Source: Bacteroidales bacterium (GTDB taxonomy: Bacteria > Bacteroidota > Bacteroidia > Bacteroidales > UBA932). From it: a stretch of 64,000 bases of DNA. The translations under genes were made by a program, and so were the position numbers. Below are positions 6,646 to 15,293 of this stretch, piece by piece. The stretch spans positions 1 through 64,000 of the forward strand of contig JAFSSE010000041.1 in NCBI GenBank assembly GCA_017445755.1. The letters are read 5' to 3'. Under the pieces are notes generated by a model. The model had not been told where the DNA came from. It made no database searches and was given only the letters and a program-made list of their open reading frames with translations. How positions within the stretch are numbered: the first letter of the stretch is position 1; the number at the start of each line of letters is the position of its first letter.

Positions 6646-8973
6646 ATGAAAAAGTATTTTTCCTTTCTTGTGCTTTTAACTGCGTTCGCTGCGTGCGATA
6701 AAGCCGAACAGTTTGAGATTGATGATCCTGCCCCGGCTACATCTTCCGACATCGTTTTCAAAGCAAGCATCGAGGAACCGCAGTTGACTAAAACTACTCT
6801 CTCTAACGACGGAGAAGGGGGATATAACATACTTTGGGCGGCGACGGACAGAATCGGTATCAAGTGCCCGTCCAGATATAGCATGTACAGACCTTCCGAA
6901 GAGGCAGCTACCTCAAGTTTGATTTATGTTACCGGATTAGATGGAGGCGTTACAGGATATCCTGTGGAGGCATATTACCCAAGCACCCTTTATACAAAAG
7001 GAGCAGGGGTCGCTTCCCTTCCTATAGAGCGTTCCGTTACCAACGGAGTCCTTACAGAATTCCCGATGTATGCATACTCCTCTGATGAGAACCTCAGTTT
7101 CAAGAACTTGTGTGGTGTGCTGCGCCTTCAACTTAGCGGAACCGGAGATGCCCAAATAGGGACAATCGTCATATCTGCAGATGAAGCTCTGTCAGGAGTA
7201 TTCACACCTGAGGCCGACGGAGGGGCTTACAAGGCAGTGGCAACTGGACTCAACAAGCTGACAGTTAACCTCTCGGGCTCGGCCAGGACTATTTCCGAGG
7301 GCTGTGACCTCTGGCTTCCTGTTCCAGCGGGTTCTTACACCAATCTGGCTATAAAGGTCTATAAGAGTGACAACACTTCCTATAGTCTCAAAACCGCAAA
7401 AAGCGCCATTGTGGTGCAGCGAAGCAGAATTACCACTATTAACCTGACCTCGCTCACCCTGGACACGCCGGTTGCGTCCCTTTCCGGAAACGGAACGGAA
7501 GACAATCCCTACACGCTTAAGAACGAAGCGGATATTGATCTTCTTCGTGAATTAATTGATATTGGCACCAGTTTCTCCGGTAAATACTTTGAGGTTCTGA
7601 ATGATATTACAATCACAAAGCCGCACACTCCTCTGGGACCTTTGACTTGCAATACCTTCAACGGTGGCAACCGCGTGATTACCCTTTCCGGTGGGTTCGA
7701 TATGTCTTCCAACCCTGCACACGCAGGATTTTTCTCCGAATTTTCCGGCAACTTGATTGATATGAACATTGCCGGTCCGGACGTAACCTTATCGGCCTAT
7801 GAAACAACAAATATTGAGGCCTTCGGAGTATTGATTGGCTATTGGGGCACTAAGAGCGGAACGGTTTCGGGCTGTCATAACAGTATCAACATTTCCGTCA
7901 CAACCAGTAATTCTTCCGGTCCGCTTGATGTCGGCGGTTTGCTGGGACGACATTACGGCACGCTGGAGAATTGCCATAATTCCGGAAATATAACGGTCAC
8001 TTCAACAGTATTGAGGTCTGACTATTCTTGCGTTGGTGGTATAGTTGGCAGAAGCGGAGGAATTATAACAGCAAGTAACTCGGGGAATATCACCGCTAAT
8101 AATATTCGCTACTGTGGAGGAATCTCCGGTAATGTAACCAGCGCCGGAAGCGGATACTATGTTGACAAATGCAATAATACCGGAAATATTGTGTCATCAA
8201 CGCCGACTGGCAACTCTCAAGCAGATAACCGTGTCCGCACAGGGGGAATCACAGGATACAATAATCTGTATATCAGAAATTGCTATAACACTGGAGACGT
8301 AACAGCGTATGGCCCAGAAGTTTATTACCCCGGAAGCATAGCCGGAGGAATAGCAGGAGAAGCCGGCGGTTCAGCTTCAACAATCACGAACTGCTATAAT
8401 CTTGGTGACATAACCGCTAAGGTCGGCCGAGAATTCACTGATGATGTGAATTACACTTGCAAGCCCTTGGCAGGAGGCATCAGCGGCCTGAACGGGACCG
8501 CAACAAATTGCTATAGCACCGGGGCGCTGATTACAATGCGCAGTTCCCGGACAGGAAGCGGCTGGAGCTATGGCCGCTGTGAGGGTGGCATTATAAGCAT
8601 GATTAGTCATAGTGGTGTCTCCTATAAAGGTTCCATGGAGTATTGTTATTATCCCGATGCCACATTGGATGAGTCTTCATATGTCCTACGCGGCGTCGGG
8701 TTTAAGACGGCATCAAAAGCGAATGATTATTATGTAAACGGAACTTCCACTACCTATGGGGCTGACGGAACAAACAGCTCAGCATTCAATGCATCCACAC
8801 TGGTTACTGGAGGTGCCAAATCTGCCGCAGTGACCATAAATGAGGTTGAGTATCCTGTGGGAACATCCATTCTTACCTTGCTGAATGCAGAGCGCGAAGT
8901 TCTTGGCACAAGCACATATCTTCCATGGAAAGCCGGAACCGGTGACCCGGCATATCCTGTATTCGACGAATAA
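6646..8973 (+). CDS. Fimbrillin-like lipoprotein with GLUG-type repeats
   Basis: 775 residues. A lipoprotein signal (MKKYFSFLVLLTAFAAC, Cys17) is followed by a Ser/Thr-rich fimbrillin/Mfa-like region (about 30-270; SDIVFKASIE, LTKTTLSNDG, YNILWAATDRIGIK, the pattern of Bacteroidales fimbrillins). After NGTEDNPYTLKNEADI (about 282-300) come GLUG-like beta-helix repeats with recurring NCxNxGxI units (NCHNSGNITV, KCNNTGNIVS, NCYNTGDVTA, NCYNLGDITA, NCYSTGAL), each usually preceded by a GGI(S/T/A)G turn. It is probably surface-exposed and adhesive. It is co-transcribed with the 48-aa peptide and is likely controlled by the dyad-binding regulator. A structured repeat follows the stop. Confidence 0.85.
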   Translation: MKKYFSFLVLLTAFAACDKAEQFEIDDPAPATSSDIVFKASIEEPQLTKTTLSNDGEGGYNILWAATDRIGIKCPSRYSMYRPSEEAATSSLIYVTGLDGGVTGYPVEAYYPSTLYTKGAGVASLPIERSVTNGVLTEFPMYAYSSDENLSFKNLCGVLRLQLSGTGDAQIGTIVISADEALSGVFTPEADGGAYKAVATGLNKLTVNLSGSARTISEGCDLWLPVPAGSYTNLAIKVYKSDNTSYSLKTAKSAIVVQRSRITTINLTSLTLDTPVASLSGNGTEDNPYTLKNEADIDLLRELIDIGTSFSGKYFEVLNDITITKPHTPLGPLTCNTFNGGNRVITLSGGFDMSSNPAHAGFFSEFSGNLIDMNIAGPDVTLSAYETTNIEAFGVLIGYWGTKSGTVSGCHNSINISVTTSNSSGPLDVGGLLGRHYGTLENCHNSGNITVTSTVLRSDYSCVGGIVGRSGGIITASNSGNITANNIRYCGGISGNVTSAGSGYYVDKCNNTGNIVSSTPTGNSQADNRVRTGGITGYNNLYIRNCYNTGDVTAYGPEVYYPGSIAGGIAGEAGGSASTITNCYNLGDITAKVGREFTDDVNYTCKPLAGGISGLNGTATNCYSTGALITMRSSRTGSGWSYGRCEGGIISMISHSGVSYKGSMEYCYYPDATLDESSYVLRGVGFKTASKANDYYVNGTSTTYGADGTNSSAFNASTLVTGGAKSAAVTINEVEYPVGTSILTLLNAEREVLGTSTYLPWKAGTGDPAYPVFDE

Positions 8974-8983
8974 CCCCTAGTGT

Positions 8984-9089
8984 CAAGAGGCTGACCAAAA
9001 AGATTCTTCACTACGTTCAGAATGACAGCCTGATGTCATTCTGAGGCAGGTAAGGCCTGCCGAAGAATCTCTTTTTAGTCAGCCTCTTG
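8984..9089. repeat. Nested inverted repeat (cruciform-forming), probable bidirectional terminator
   Basis: The outer arms 8984-9009 and 9062-9089 pair over about 25 bp (CAAGAGGCTGAC...GATTCTTC). Inside are two further perfect hairpins: TCAGAATGACA/TGTCATTCTGA (9017-9027/9034-9044) and GGCAGG/CCTGCC (9045-9050/9056-9061). The result is a three-stem structure between convergent genes, with TTTTATTTT after the right arm. AGATTCTTC...TTCAGAATGAC is a pattern I associate with dispersed intergenic repeats in many gut genomes. Confidence 0.8.
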
Positions 9090-9093
9090 GCTT

Positions 9094-11610
9094 TTATTTT
9101 CTGCGCTCGCGGGCGAAGAAGAGTAGGGAGAAAAGAAGCAGGAGGACGAGAAGAACTGAGGAGCCGCGGGATACTCTCTCGCCGATACGGTAGGAGGAGG
9201 GGACAAAGCGCATTACAAGGGCGTGGTCCCCTTCTGGCAGAAGGGCACCGCGGAGGGTCCAGTCGACCCGGATCGGGTCTTCCGAAAGCTCATCCCCAAG
9301 GGGTTTCCCGTCGAAGGAGATTATTTTCCAGCCGGGATACCATATTTCGCTGAATACCGCAAAGCGCTTAGAGGAGCAGGAGTAACTGTAGCTCAGCTCG
9401 TTAGGCGCATATGAGGTAAGTTCAATCCGGTCTTCGGAGGACGCTTTTCCGGAAGGGGCTTCAAGAAGGTCTGAATCCGAAGAGGAAAGGACCGCTTCAC
9501 GGCTCAGGTCAACTTTTCCGAGAAGGGCGATTTCATCGTCCGGAGTCGGCGCCAGGACGAGCGAATCCACGAACCAGGCGGCTCCAAGGGCTCCACGGTT
9601 CACAAGGGGGGCATTCTCTCCGCCGACTATTATGTATTTGTTATTCAGCGCATTGAGTACAGGAGTCACTGGAAGGGACTCTTCCGCTTCAGCAACGGTC
9701 TTTGCTCCGGAAAGCGATTTATATATAGAATTGATTTCCGCAGAAAGGTAGCGGTCGATAAGGTCCTGATATCGCTGGAGTTTTGCCGGAGAGTAACCGC
9801 CGATATTCTTGTGGCGGTAGCTCGGAACCGAGGAGTTGAAAACGTTTACCGTAAGGTCCAGAACCCGGTACGAAGGGGCTGGATCCTGAAGAATCAGCCG
9901 GTCAACAGGACGCTCGGCAAAGGGCTTGGAAAAATCTTTCGGGGTTATGAAATCCGAAGAGTTAAGATACCTTTTACCGGTAGAGAACATATTGATTACC
10001 ACAAGGATACCTATCCCGATTCCAGCGTACTTCTTTCCCTTCGGGTTCAATGACCAGAGAACGAGTACAAAAGTCAGGGCTATCCAGATAAAGGAGCCGA
10101 GGGCGTCCGAGCGGAGGAGATGAACCCGGTCGGCAACGAGGGCATCGACCAGAATCTCCGGCTGGGAAGCGTCGGAAGCTGCTTCGAAGTTACCGGCGAT
10201 TGAGGGGAAAAGGGCAGAAAGAAGACAGAATCCACCCGTAACGGCGAAGGCGATAAGGGCCGCGCGGCGAACCTTCAGGGCCGGGAATTCCCCTTTTATG
10301 ACCTTATCCAGAACGAGGAAACCGAGGAGGGGAAGGGTAAACTGAAGGACGATGAGGGCCATCGACACCGTCCTGAACTTATTGTAGAAGGGAAGGACCT
10401 TAAAGGCGAGCGCGGTGAAAGCCATGAAATGGTTCCCTACCGCAAGCAGCACCGCAAGGAGGGTCGCTATGATTATCCACCACTTATCCCTCCCCCGGCA
10501 CAGACAGAGCCCCAGGACGAAGAGGAAGATGGTAATCGCTCCCATGTACATCGGACCGGCCGTGAAGGGCTGGGGGCCCCAGTACATCGGCAGATGGGCG
10601 GCCGTTTCCCGGATATTGCCGGCCCCGGAACGGCGAAGGAGCGCTATGGTTTCGGATTTCGAGGGGTCGACGGCCATGGACGATGAACCCCCGTTGAAAT
10701 TCGGAATCATAAGGTTCGGTAGCTCCTCCCAGCCGTAGGACCATGCGGTCGCATATTCGAGGTCCAGCCCCTTCGTGCCGCCGTTTCCGGCAGTGGAGAG
10801 CTCCGAGCCGCCGCGCATCGTATGGGCGGTGTATTTATACAGGGGAAGCAGCTTGTTGACGTTTGTCGCTATCCCCGCGCTGCCTATAAAAAGGAGCAGG
10901 ACGGAGGCGATGGCAAACCTCGCAAAGCGGTCCCTGTGCCGAACGAGGACATCTACGAGGAGGGCAAGCGCATAGATGAGGATCATGAGCGCAAGATAAT
11001 AGGTTATCTGCTGATGGTTGGCCTTAACCTGCATGCTGACGGCAAGGGCGAAGAGCACCGAGCCGAGAATTGTCTTCGACAGGGAGAATTTTTCCCCCTT
11101 CAGGGCGGCGGAGTAGGTCCATACGAGGGCCGCAAGGGCCCATGGAAGGAAGGCGATGGCCTGCATCTTGGTATTGTGGCCGACCTGGATAATCTGGAAG
11201 TTATATGAACAGAAGGCCATTGCGACAGCCCCGCCGAGGGCTATTTTCCAGTCTATGCCCATGGCCAGAAGCAGGAGGAAGGCGCCGAGAAGGGCTATGA
11301 ACAGATAGGTCGCGGGCCGCTTTCCGGTCAGCATGAGGTCATAGAGCCCCTGGGTCCAGTCACCCTTGTTGCGGGTGGAAATCGAGGTTGTCGGCATCCC
11401 CCCGAACATGGAATCCGTCCAATAGGTCGGGTCGTCCGGATGGGCCTTGTTCCACTGGATCATCTCCTGGGCCATGCCCTGGTAGCCGGAGATATCTGAC
11501 TGGTTCACAATCTTGCCCTCAAGCACCTGCGGGACAAACCCGTAAGAGAGGACGAGGAAAAAAAGTACGGCGCCGACGGCGATGAGTATTGTCTTGACGG
11601 TCTTGTTCAT
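9094..11610 (-). CDS. YfhO-like polytopic membrane protein
   Basis: 838 residues with many membrane segments (first TILIAVGAVLFFLVLSYGF, last VLLVLLLLFSLLFF) and large loops. The composition and the start (KIVNQSDISGYQGMAQEMIQ, WTDSMFGGMPTTSISTRNKG) match the YfhO family of GT-C-like glycosyltransferase-related proteins. It is probably involved in glycosylating cell-wall or surface polymers; no substrate can be read. I start it at ATG 11610. The frame stays open to 13011, but that part is antisense to the glycosyltransferase and an exact -7 box lies just upstream of 11610. It is divergent from the GT4 gene through a shared palindromic promoter. Confidence 0.88.
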   Translation of the reverse strand: MNKTVKTILIAVGAVLFFLVLSYGFVPQVLEGKIVNQSDISGYQGMAQEMIQWNKAHPDDPTYWTDSMFGGMPTTSISTRNKGDWTQGLYDLMLTGKRPATYLFIALLGAFLLLLAMGIDWKIALGGAVAMAFCSYNFQIIQVGHNTKMQAIAFLPWALAALVWTYSAALKGEKFSLSKTILGSVLFALAVSMQVKANHQQITYYLALMILIYALALLVDVLVRHRDRFARFAIASVLLLFIGSAGIATNVNKLLPLYKYTAHTMRGGSELSTAGNGGTKGLDLEYATAWSYGWEELPNLMIPNFNGGSSSMAVDPSKSETIALLRRSGAGNIRETAAHLPMYWGPQPFTAGPMYMGAITIFLFVLGLCLCRGRDKWWIIIATLLAVLLAVGNHFMAFTALAFKVLPFYNKFRTVSMALIVLQFTLPLLGFLVLDKVIKGEFPALKVRRAALIAFAVTGGFCLLSALFPSIAGNFEAASDASQPEILVDALVADRVHLLRSDALGSFIWIALTFVLVLWSLNPKGKKYAGIGIGILVVINMFSTGKRYLNSSDFITPKDFSKPFAERPVDRLILQDPAPSYRVLDLTVNVFNSSVPSYRHKNIGGYSPAKLQRYQDLIDRYLSAEINSIYKSLSGAKTVAEAEESLPVTPVLNALNNKYIIVGGENAPLVNRGALGAAWFVDSLVLAPTPDDEIALLGKVDLSREAVLSSSDSDLLEAPSGKASSEDRIELTSYAPNELSYSYSCSSKRFAVFSEIWYPGWKIISFDGKPLGDELSEDPIRVDWTLRGALLPEGDHALVMRFVPSSYRIGERVSRGSSVLLVLLLLFSLLFFARERRK

Positions 11611-11616
11611 AACACG

Positions 11617-11633
11617 CAAAATTACTAATTTTG
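11617..11633. promoter_or_regulatory. 17-bp palindrome carrying two opposed -7 elements
   Basis: CAAAATTACTAATTTTG is a perfect palindrome around C11625. Bases 11626-11633 give TAATTTTG on plus for the glycosyltransferase, and 11617-11624 give the same on minus for the YfhO-like gene. The two promoters are back to back with 1 bp between, so polymerase can probably occupy only one at a time. Confidence 0.65.
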
Positions 11634-11640
11634 CATGAAT

Positions 11641-12987
11641 ATGAAAAGAGTCCTGGTAATTACCTACTACTGGCCCCCGAGCGGCGGATCCGGCGTGCAG
11701 CGCTGGGTCAAATTTTCGAAGTATCTCCTCCCGGAGGGCTGGCAGAGCGTAATCTATACTCCCGAGAATCCGGAGCTGATTGCAAGGGACGAGTCCCTCG
11801 CGGGGGATGTCCCGGAAGGGGTCGAAGTCGTAAAAAGACCGATTACAGAGCCCTACAACCTCTATCGGCGGCTCATGGGACGGGGCTCCTCGACGGACAT
11901 GGCAAAGCTTGTGACCCCGATTTCCGGAGGGCAGAAGTCCTTCAAGGAAAGGGTGTCGCTGTGGATCCGGGGAAATCTTTTCATTCCGGACCCAAGGGTC
12001 TGGTGGGTAAGACCGTCTGTACGTTTCCTGAAAAAATACCTCAAGGAACACCCCGTGGACGTCATTGTCACGACCGGTCCCCCTCAATCCATGCACCTTA
12101 TCGGACAGCGGCTCGCCAGGGCGACCGGACTCCCCTGGGTCAGTGATTTCAGGGATCCATGGACCAGGATGTACTACCTTCGGCACCTTCCCCTGACAAA
12201 GGGGACATGGCGGAAACTCCGCTCCATGGAACAGAGCGTCCTCGACGACTCGACGACGGTTCTGTCCGTTACTCCCTTTGTACAGAGGGACTTCCAGGGG
12301 AAAACAAGGACCCCTGTCGCCATGATTACAAACGGCTTCGACGAGGATGACTTCGCCTCCATAGACGCCGCTCCCGACGGGCTTTTCAACCTGACCCATA
12401 CCGGCTTCCTCGCCGAAGACGGCAACCCGAGAGCCCTCTGGAAGGTGCTCGGGGACATGGTCGGGAAGGACCCGTCCATGAAGGCCGCCCTCCGGATCCG
12501 CCTCTCTGGAAAGGTCGATGCAGCGGTCCTGGAGTCCATTTCCGGGGCCGGGCTGGGGGATAATGTCGTGACCCTCGGATATCTTGACCATAATTCCGCC
12601 GTCCGGGAGCAGAAAAGCGCCTCGGTGCTGCTGCTTCCGCTTCGGAATGATCCCCAGTACGCGATTATCCTTCCCGGGAAACTCTTTGAATACCTCGCCG
12701 CCCGCCGCCCGGTTCTCGGAATCGGCCAGACAGACGGAGCCATGGCGGAGGTCCTTCGGGACACCGCAGCCGGGAAAATGTGCAACTGGGATGACGAGGA
12801 GGCCATCCGCTCCTTCCTCTCCGAGCGCTGGGAAGAATACCGCTCCGGGGATGCTTCGAAGGAGGGCGGACTTGGCCCCGGGGACCCGTTCCATGGGGTC
12901 CCTGCGACATCCGGGGACATCACCGCCTATACACGAAGGGCTACGGCGCACTCTCTCGCCGCCCTGCTGGATTCTCTGACCAGATAG
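11641..12987 (+). CDS. Family 4 glycosyltransferase
   Basis: 448 residues with a two-Rossmann GT-B layout. The N-terminal part has the typical ITYYWPPSGGSGVQRWVKFS start. The C-terminal half has a donor-binding region (VLLLPLRNDPQYAIILPGKL, FEYLAARRPVLG), where the expected E-x7-E motif appears as PGKLFEYLAA. It probably transfers a sugar from a nucleotide donor in surface polysaccharide or glycolipid synthesis. An in-frame ATG at 11635 is possible, but the -7 element ends at 11633, so 11641 is the first ATG surely inside the transcript; the mRNA is then nearly leaderless. A perfect terminator lies at 13130-13164. Confidence 0.87.
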   Translation: MKRVLVITYYWPPSGGSGVQRWVKFSKYLLPEGWQSVIYTPENPELIARDESLAGDVPEGVEVVKRPITEPYNLYRRLMGRGSSTDMAKLVTPISGGQKSFKERVSLWIRGNLFIPDPRVWWVRPSVRFLKKYLKEHPVDVIVTTGPPQSMHLIGQRLARATGLPWVSDFRDPWTRMYYLRHLPLTKGTWRKLRSMEQSVLDDSTTVLSVTPFVQRDFQGKTRTPVAMITNGFDEDDFASIDAAPDGLFNLTHTGFLAEDGNPRALWKVLGDMVGKDPSMKAALRIRLSGKVDAAVLESISGAGLGDNVVTLGYLDHNSAVREQKSASVLLLPLRNDPQYAIILPGKLFEYLAARRPVLGIGQTDGAMAEVLRDTAAGKMCNWDDEEAIRSFLSERWEEYRSGDASKEGGLGPGDPFHGVPATSGDITAYTRRATAHSLAALLDSLTR

Positions 12988-13129
12988 CGACCCCGGAAAG
13001 GGATTACACACAGACCATGAAGCGAAGGACGGTCTGTTGCCGCAGACCGAAGGACGGTCGCCGTGGAGCGAAGGACACTCGCGGACTGAAGCCGTGGCGC
13101 ATAACTACTTGCCATACAGCGATTTATGC
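12988..13129 (+). repeat. Non-coding stretch with three short direct repeats
   Basis: CGAAGGACGGTC-type units occur at 13021-13034, 13048-13059 and 13067-13080 (the last ends in ACACTC). Between the first two, GGTCT and AGACC can pair as a small hairpin. No credible gene is present. Role unknown. Confidence 0.6.
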
Positions 13130-13164
13130 AAAACGACATACCTGAAAACAGGTATGTCGTTTTT
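13130..13164. terminator. Perfect 15-bp hairpin terminator
   Basis: The arms 13130-13144 (AAAACGACATACCTG) and 13149-13163 pair perfectly around an AAAA loop. A T-run is present on both strands, so it should stop transcription from the glycosyltransferase and from the convergent SPOR-like gene. Confidence 0.9.
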
Positions 13165-13363
13165 AGTAAAATGTTGGCTATAAGATACTTACGCGCCACA
13201 ACCAGATATGCCGGTAAAACGCAAAGCTTGCATGCAGCCACGCATCAAGACATAATCGCGGAGACGCTGCCGTGCCACGATGTTTGTGCCGATTTTGCTC
13301 CACGCTATTCGCATCACGCTATTCGCACCACACAGTTTCGCACTACGCCTCGGATCCTGGAAA
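13165..13363. other. Gene-free tail with a 14-bp tandem repeat
   Basis: CACGCTATTCGCAT (13301-13314) is followed directly by CACGCTATTCGCAC (13315-13328). The frames here have no recognisable protein features. I see nothing else. Confidence 0.5.
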
Positions 13364-15127
13364 CTATTCGTAATGGATCTGACGGCCGTCGCGGTAAGCG
13401 ACAATGTGGGCGTCCGGGAAGCCAAGGGAGCGGACGGTGTTAAGCTCGGCGAGGGCGTCGGCGTAAGTATAGAAAACTCCCACTGAATAGGTATATTGCA
13501 GCGACGAGGTGAGCCGTTCGTAAACCGGGCTCAGGCCGCCGAGGTCCTCGACGCTGGCGTGGGAGGGACTCGAGAACATGTAAATCTGGAAGACGAGGCC
13601 GCCGGGGAGGGTCGTCGTACGGGCGAAACGACCGACCGGGGAGACCCGGAAATCGGGGCGGGTCACGGACGGGGACGCTGCGAATTTCATCTTCAGCCGG
13701 GGCCCTAATGAATTTTTTGTGAACGTATATGCGCTGCCGGCGCCGACCACCTCTCGGTTGGAGGCGCTCCGGATGCGGTTCCGCTTCTGGGTGCCTTCGC
13801 TGAGGAAGGCCATTTCAATGTCCTGGACGTCCTTCTGGGCGGCGGCAAGGCGGGAGCGGAGTCCCGGCAGCCGCGCTTCGAGGGCGGATATCCTGGCGGC
13901 AATTACCGAGGGGTCTCCAGCAGTAGGAAGATCCATTCTAAGCCCGTCCACCGAGGATTCCACGAGATAGATAGAGTCTCTGAGGGAGCTCACCACCGCG
14001 GCCTTTTCCCGGTAGAGGCGGGTGTTGTCGCTCTCCGGGTCGGCGCTCTCGACGGCGGAACCGGTGTCGAGGAGGGTCGGGTCGGCGACTGGCTTCAGCG
14101 CGATAAGGTCACGGAGCGCGGAAGGGGCCGTGATTGCCCGGCGGCCGGTCGGAGCGGCGGCGTTGAGGACATAGAGATAAACACTGTCCGGCGAACAGGC
14201 ACGGTTGGAGGCGAAAATCGAATATTTCCCGTCCTCAGTATTGTAAAAGAGGAAATCGTCCCCGGGGGAGGAATAGGGGAAGCCCATGTTGATCGGCTCG
14301 CTCCAGCGGTGGGTATAATCATCCCAGTCGCAGCGGTACAGGTCATAGCCGCCCATTCCGTAAAGGGCGTCGGAGGAGAAATAAAGAGTCTTTCCGTCGG
14401 CGGAAAGCACCGGATAAATCTCGTTGCCGGAGGTTGTCATCTTCGCGTCCACAAGGACCGGCGCGCTCCAGAGGGTATCGTTACTGCGGGTAAAATAGAT
14501 GTTTCTAGGACCTCCTTCCCGGGATGCGGAGAAGTAGATATTCTTCTCATCCTTAGGCACATACGTAGCGCTGACGGGGCCCGAAGCGAGGGAATCGAGA
14601 GGATTCGGGGCGGCCCGCCATGAGGAGCCCTTCATCGGGTAGAAGAGATAAAAGTCACGTACGGAGAATCGCGCCCTCGCAATCGGGACGGGGTCGGAGC
14701 AGAACTCCGAGAGGGTCAGGGCGTTCTGGGTTTCGGACATCCTCCTGTGGACATCGGCGTTGTCGCTTAGGGACATGGCCCGGCGATAACTGTCCATGGC
14801 GGCGCGGAAGGCGCACTCCCGCCGAAGGGAATCCCCTCTTGCAATAAAGTCTGCGGCCGTTTGTTTACGGGCGACGGTGGTGACCGTCTCGGTGCGGTTT
14901 TCGATTTTCCGGAAATAACGCTCGGGGTCAAGGGGGACGTTTTCAATCAGTTTCGCCGTATCGACTGTCACTGCAATGGTGTCGGAACGGACTCCGACGC
15001 GTCCCCGGGAGATATCTATCGAGTCACGACGGAACACTAAAGTATCCGACTGCGCCATGGCGTTTTTTTGCGCCGACACAGCCAAGACAAGAAGGAACGT
15101 CACGATGACCGGTAACTTTATTCTCAC
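13364..15127 (-). CDS. Exported protein with TolB/PD40 propeller and SPOR-like C-terminus
   Basis: 587 residues. A signal peptide from GTG 15127 (RIKLPVIVTFLLVLAVSA) is followed by a TPR-like helical segment (DFIARGDSLRRECAFRAAMD). PD40/WD40-like strands follow (KNIYFSASREGG, PVLSADGKTLYFSSD, GGYDLYRCDW, SIFASN), then a coiled-coil linker (ISALEARLPGLRSRLAAAQK) and a last ~75 residues shaped like a SPOR domain (VFQIYMFSSP..., ALAELNTVRSLGFPDAHIVA). PD40 proteins of this kind in Bacteroidetes are often envelope or type IX secretion-associated lipoproteins ending in OmpA; here OmpA is absent and a peptidoglycan-binding SPOR-like fold may replace it. Function inferred only. Confidence 0.72.
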   Translation of the reverse strand: MRIKLPVIVTFLLVLAVSAQKNAMAQSDTLVFRRDSIDISRGRVGVRSDTIAVTVDTAKLIENVPLDPERYFRKIENRTETVTTVARKQTAADFIARGDSLRRECAFRAAMDSYRRAMSLSDNADVHRRMSETQNALTLSEFCSDPVPIARARFSVRDFYLFYPMKGSSWRAAPNPLDSLASGPVSATYVPKDEKNIYFSASREGGPRNIYFTRSNDTLWSAPVLVDAKMTTSGNEIYPVLSADGKTLYFSSDALYGMGGYDLYRCDWDDYTHRWSEPINMGFPYSSPGDDFLFYNTEDGKYSIFASNRACSPDSVYLYVLNAAAPTGRRAITAPSALRDLIALKPVADPTLLDTGSAVESADPESDNTRLYREKAAVVSSLRDSIYLVESSVDGLRMDLPTAGDPSVIAARISALEARLPGLRSRLAAAQKDVQDIEMAFLSEGTQKRNRIRSASNREVVGAGSAYTFTKNSLGPRLKMKFAASPSVTRPDFRVSPVGRFARTTTLPGGLVFQIYMFSSPSHASVEDLGGLSPVYERLTSSLQYTYSVGVFYTYADALAELNTVRSLGFPDAHIVAYRDGRQIHYE

Positions 15128-15152
15128 TTCTCTTCCGGACGTTTCAATCGTA

Positions 15153-15160
15153 CAAAAATA
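15153..15160 (-). promoter_or_regulatory. Promoter -7 element for the PD40/SPOR-like gene
   Basis: It reads TATTTTTG on the minus strand, an exact TAnnTTTG match about 26 nt before GTG 15127. Confidence 0.6.
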
Positions 15161-15201
15161 AGAAATAAGTAGGAGAATTTATGTTTCTAAGAAAAAAATC
15201 G

Positions 15202-15209
15202 TAAATTTG
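15202..15209 (+). promoter_or_regulatory. Promoter -7 element for secDF
   Basis: TAAATTTG matches the consensus exactly. It leaves an ~80-nt leader, longer than most here, holding a small hairpin (GGGC at 15230-15233 with GCCC about 5 nt later). Confidence 0.55.
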
Positions 15210-15293
15210 TACCCTATTTTGCCGAAGGTGGGCGAAACCCGCCCCTATTCGTGTGGAATAAATGGAAAACAAATAATTAAAAAATAACGTACA

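Noticed and set aside
11611..13011. Minus-strand extension of the YfhO-like frame to 13011
   Set aside because: The extra ~467 residues are antisense to the glycosyltransferase, have no membrane or domain pattern, and the promoter lies at 11617-11624.
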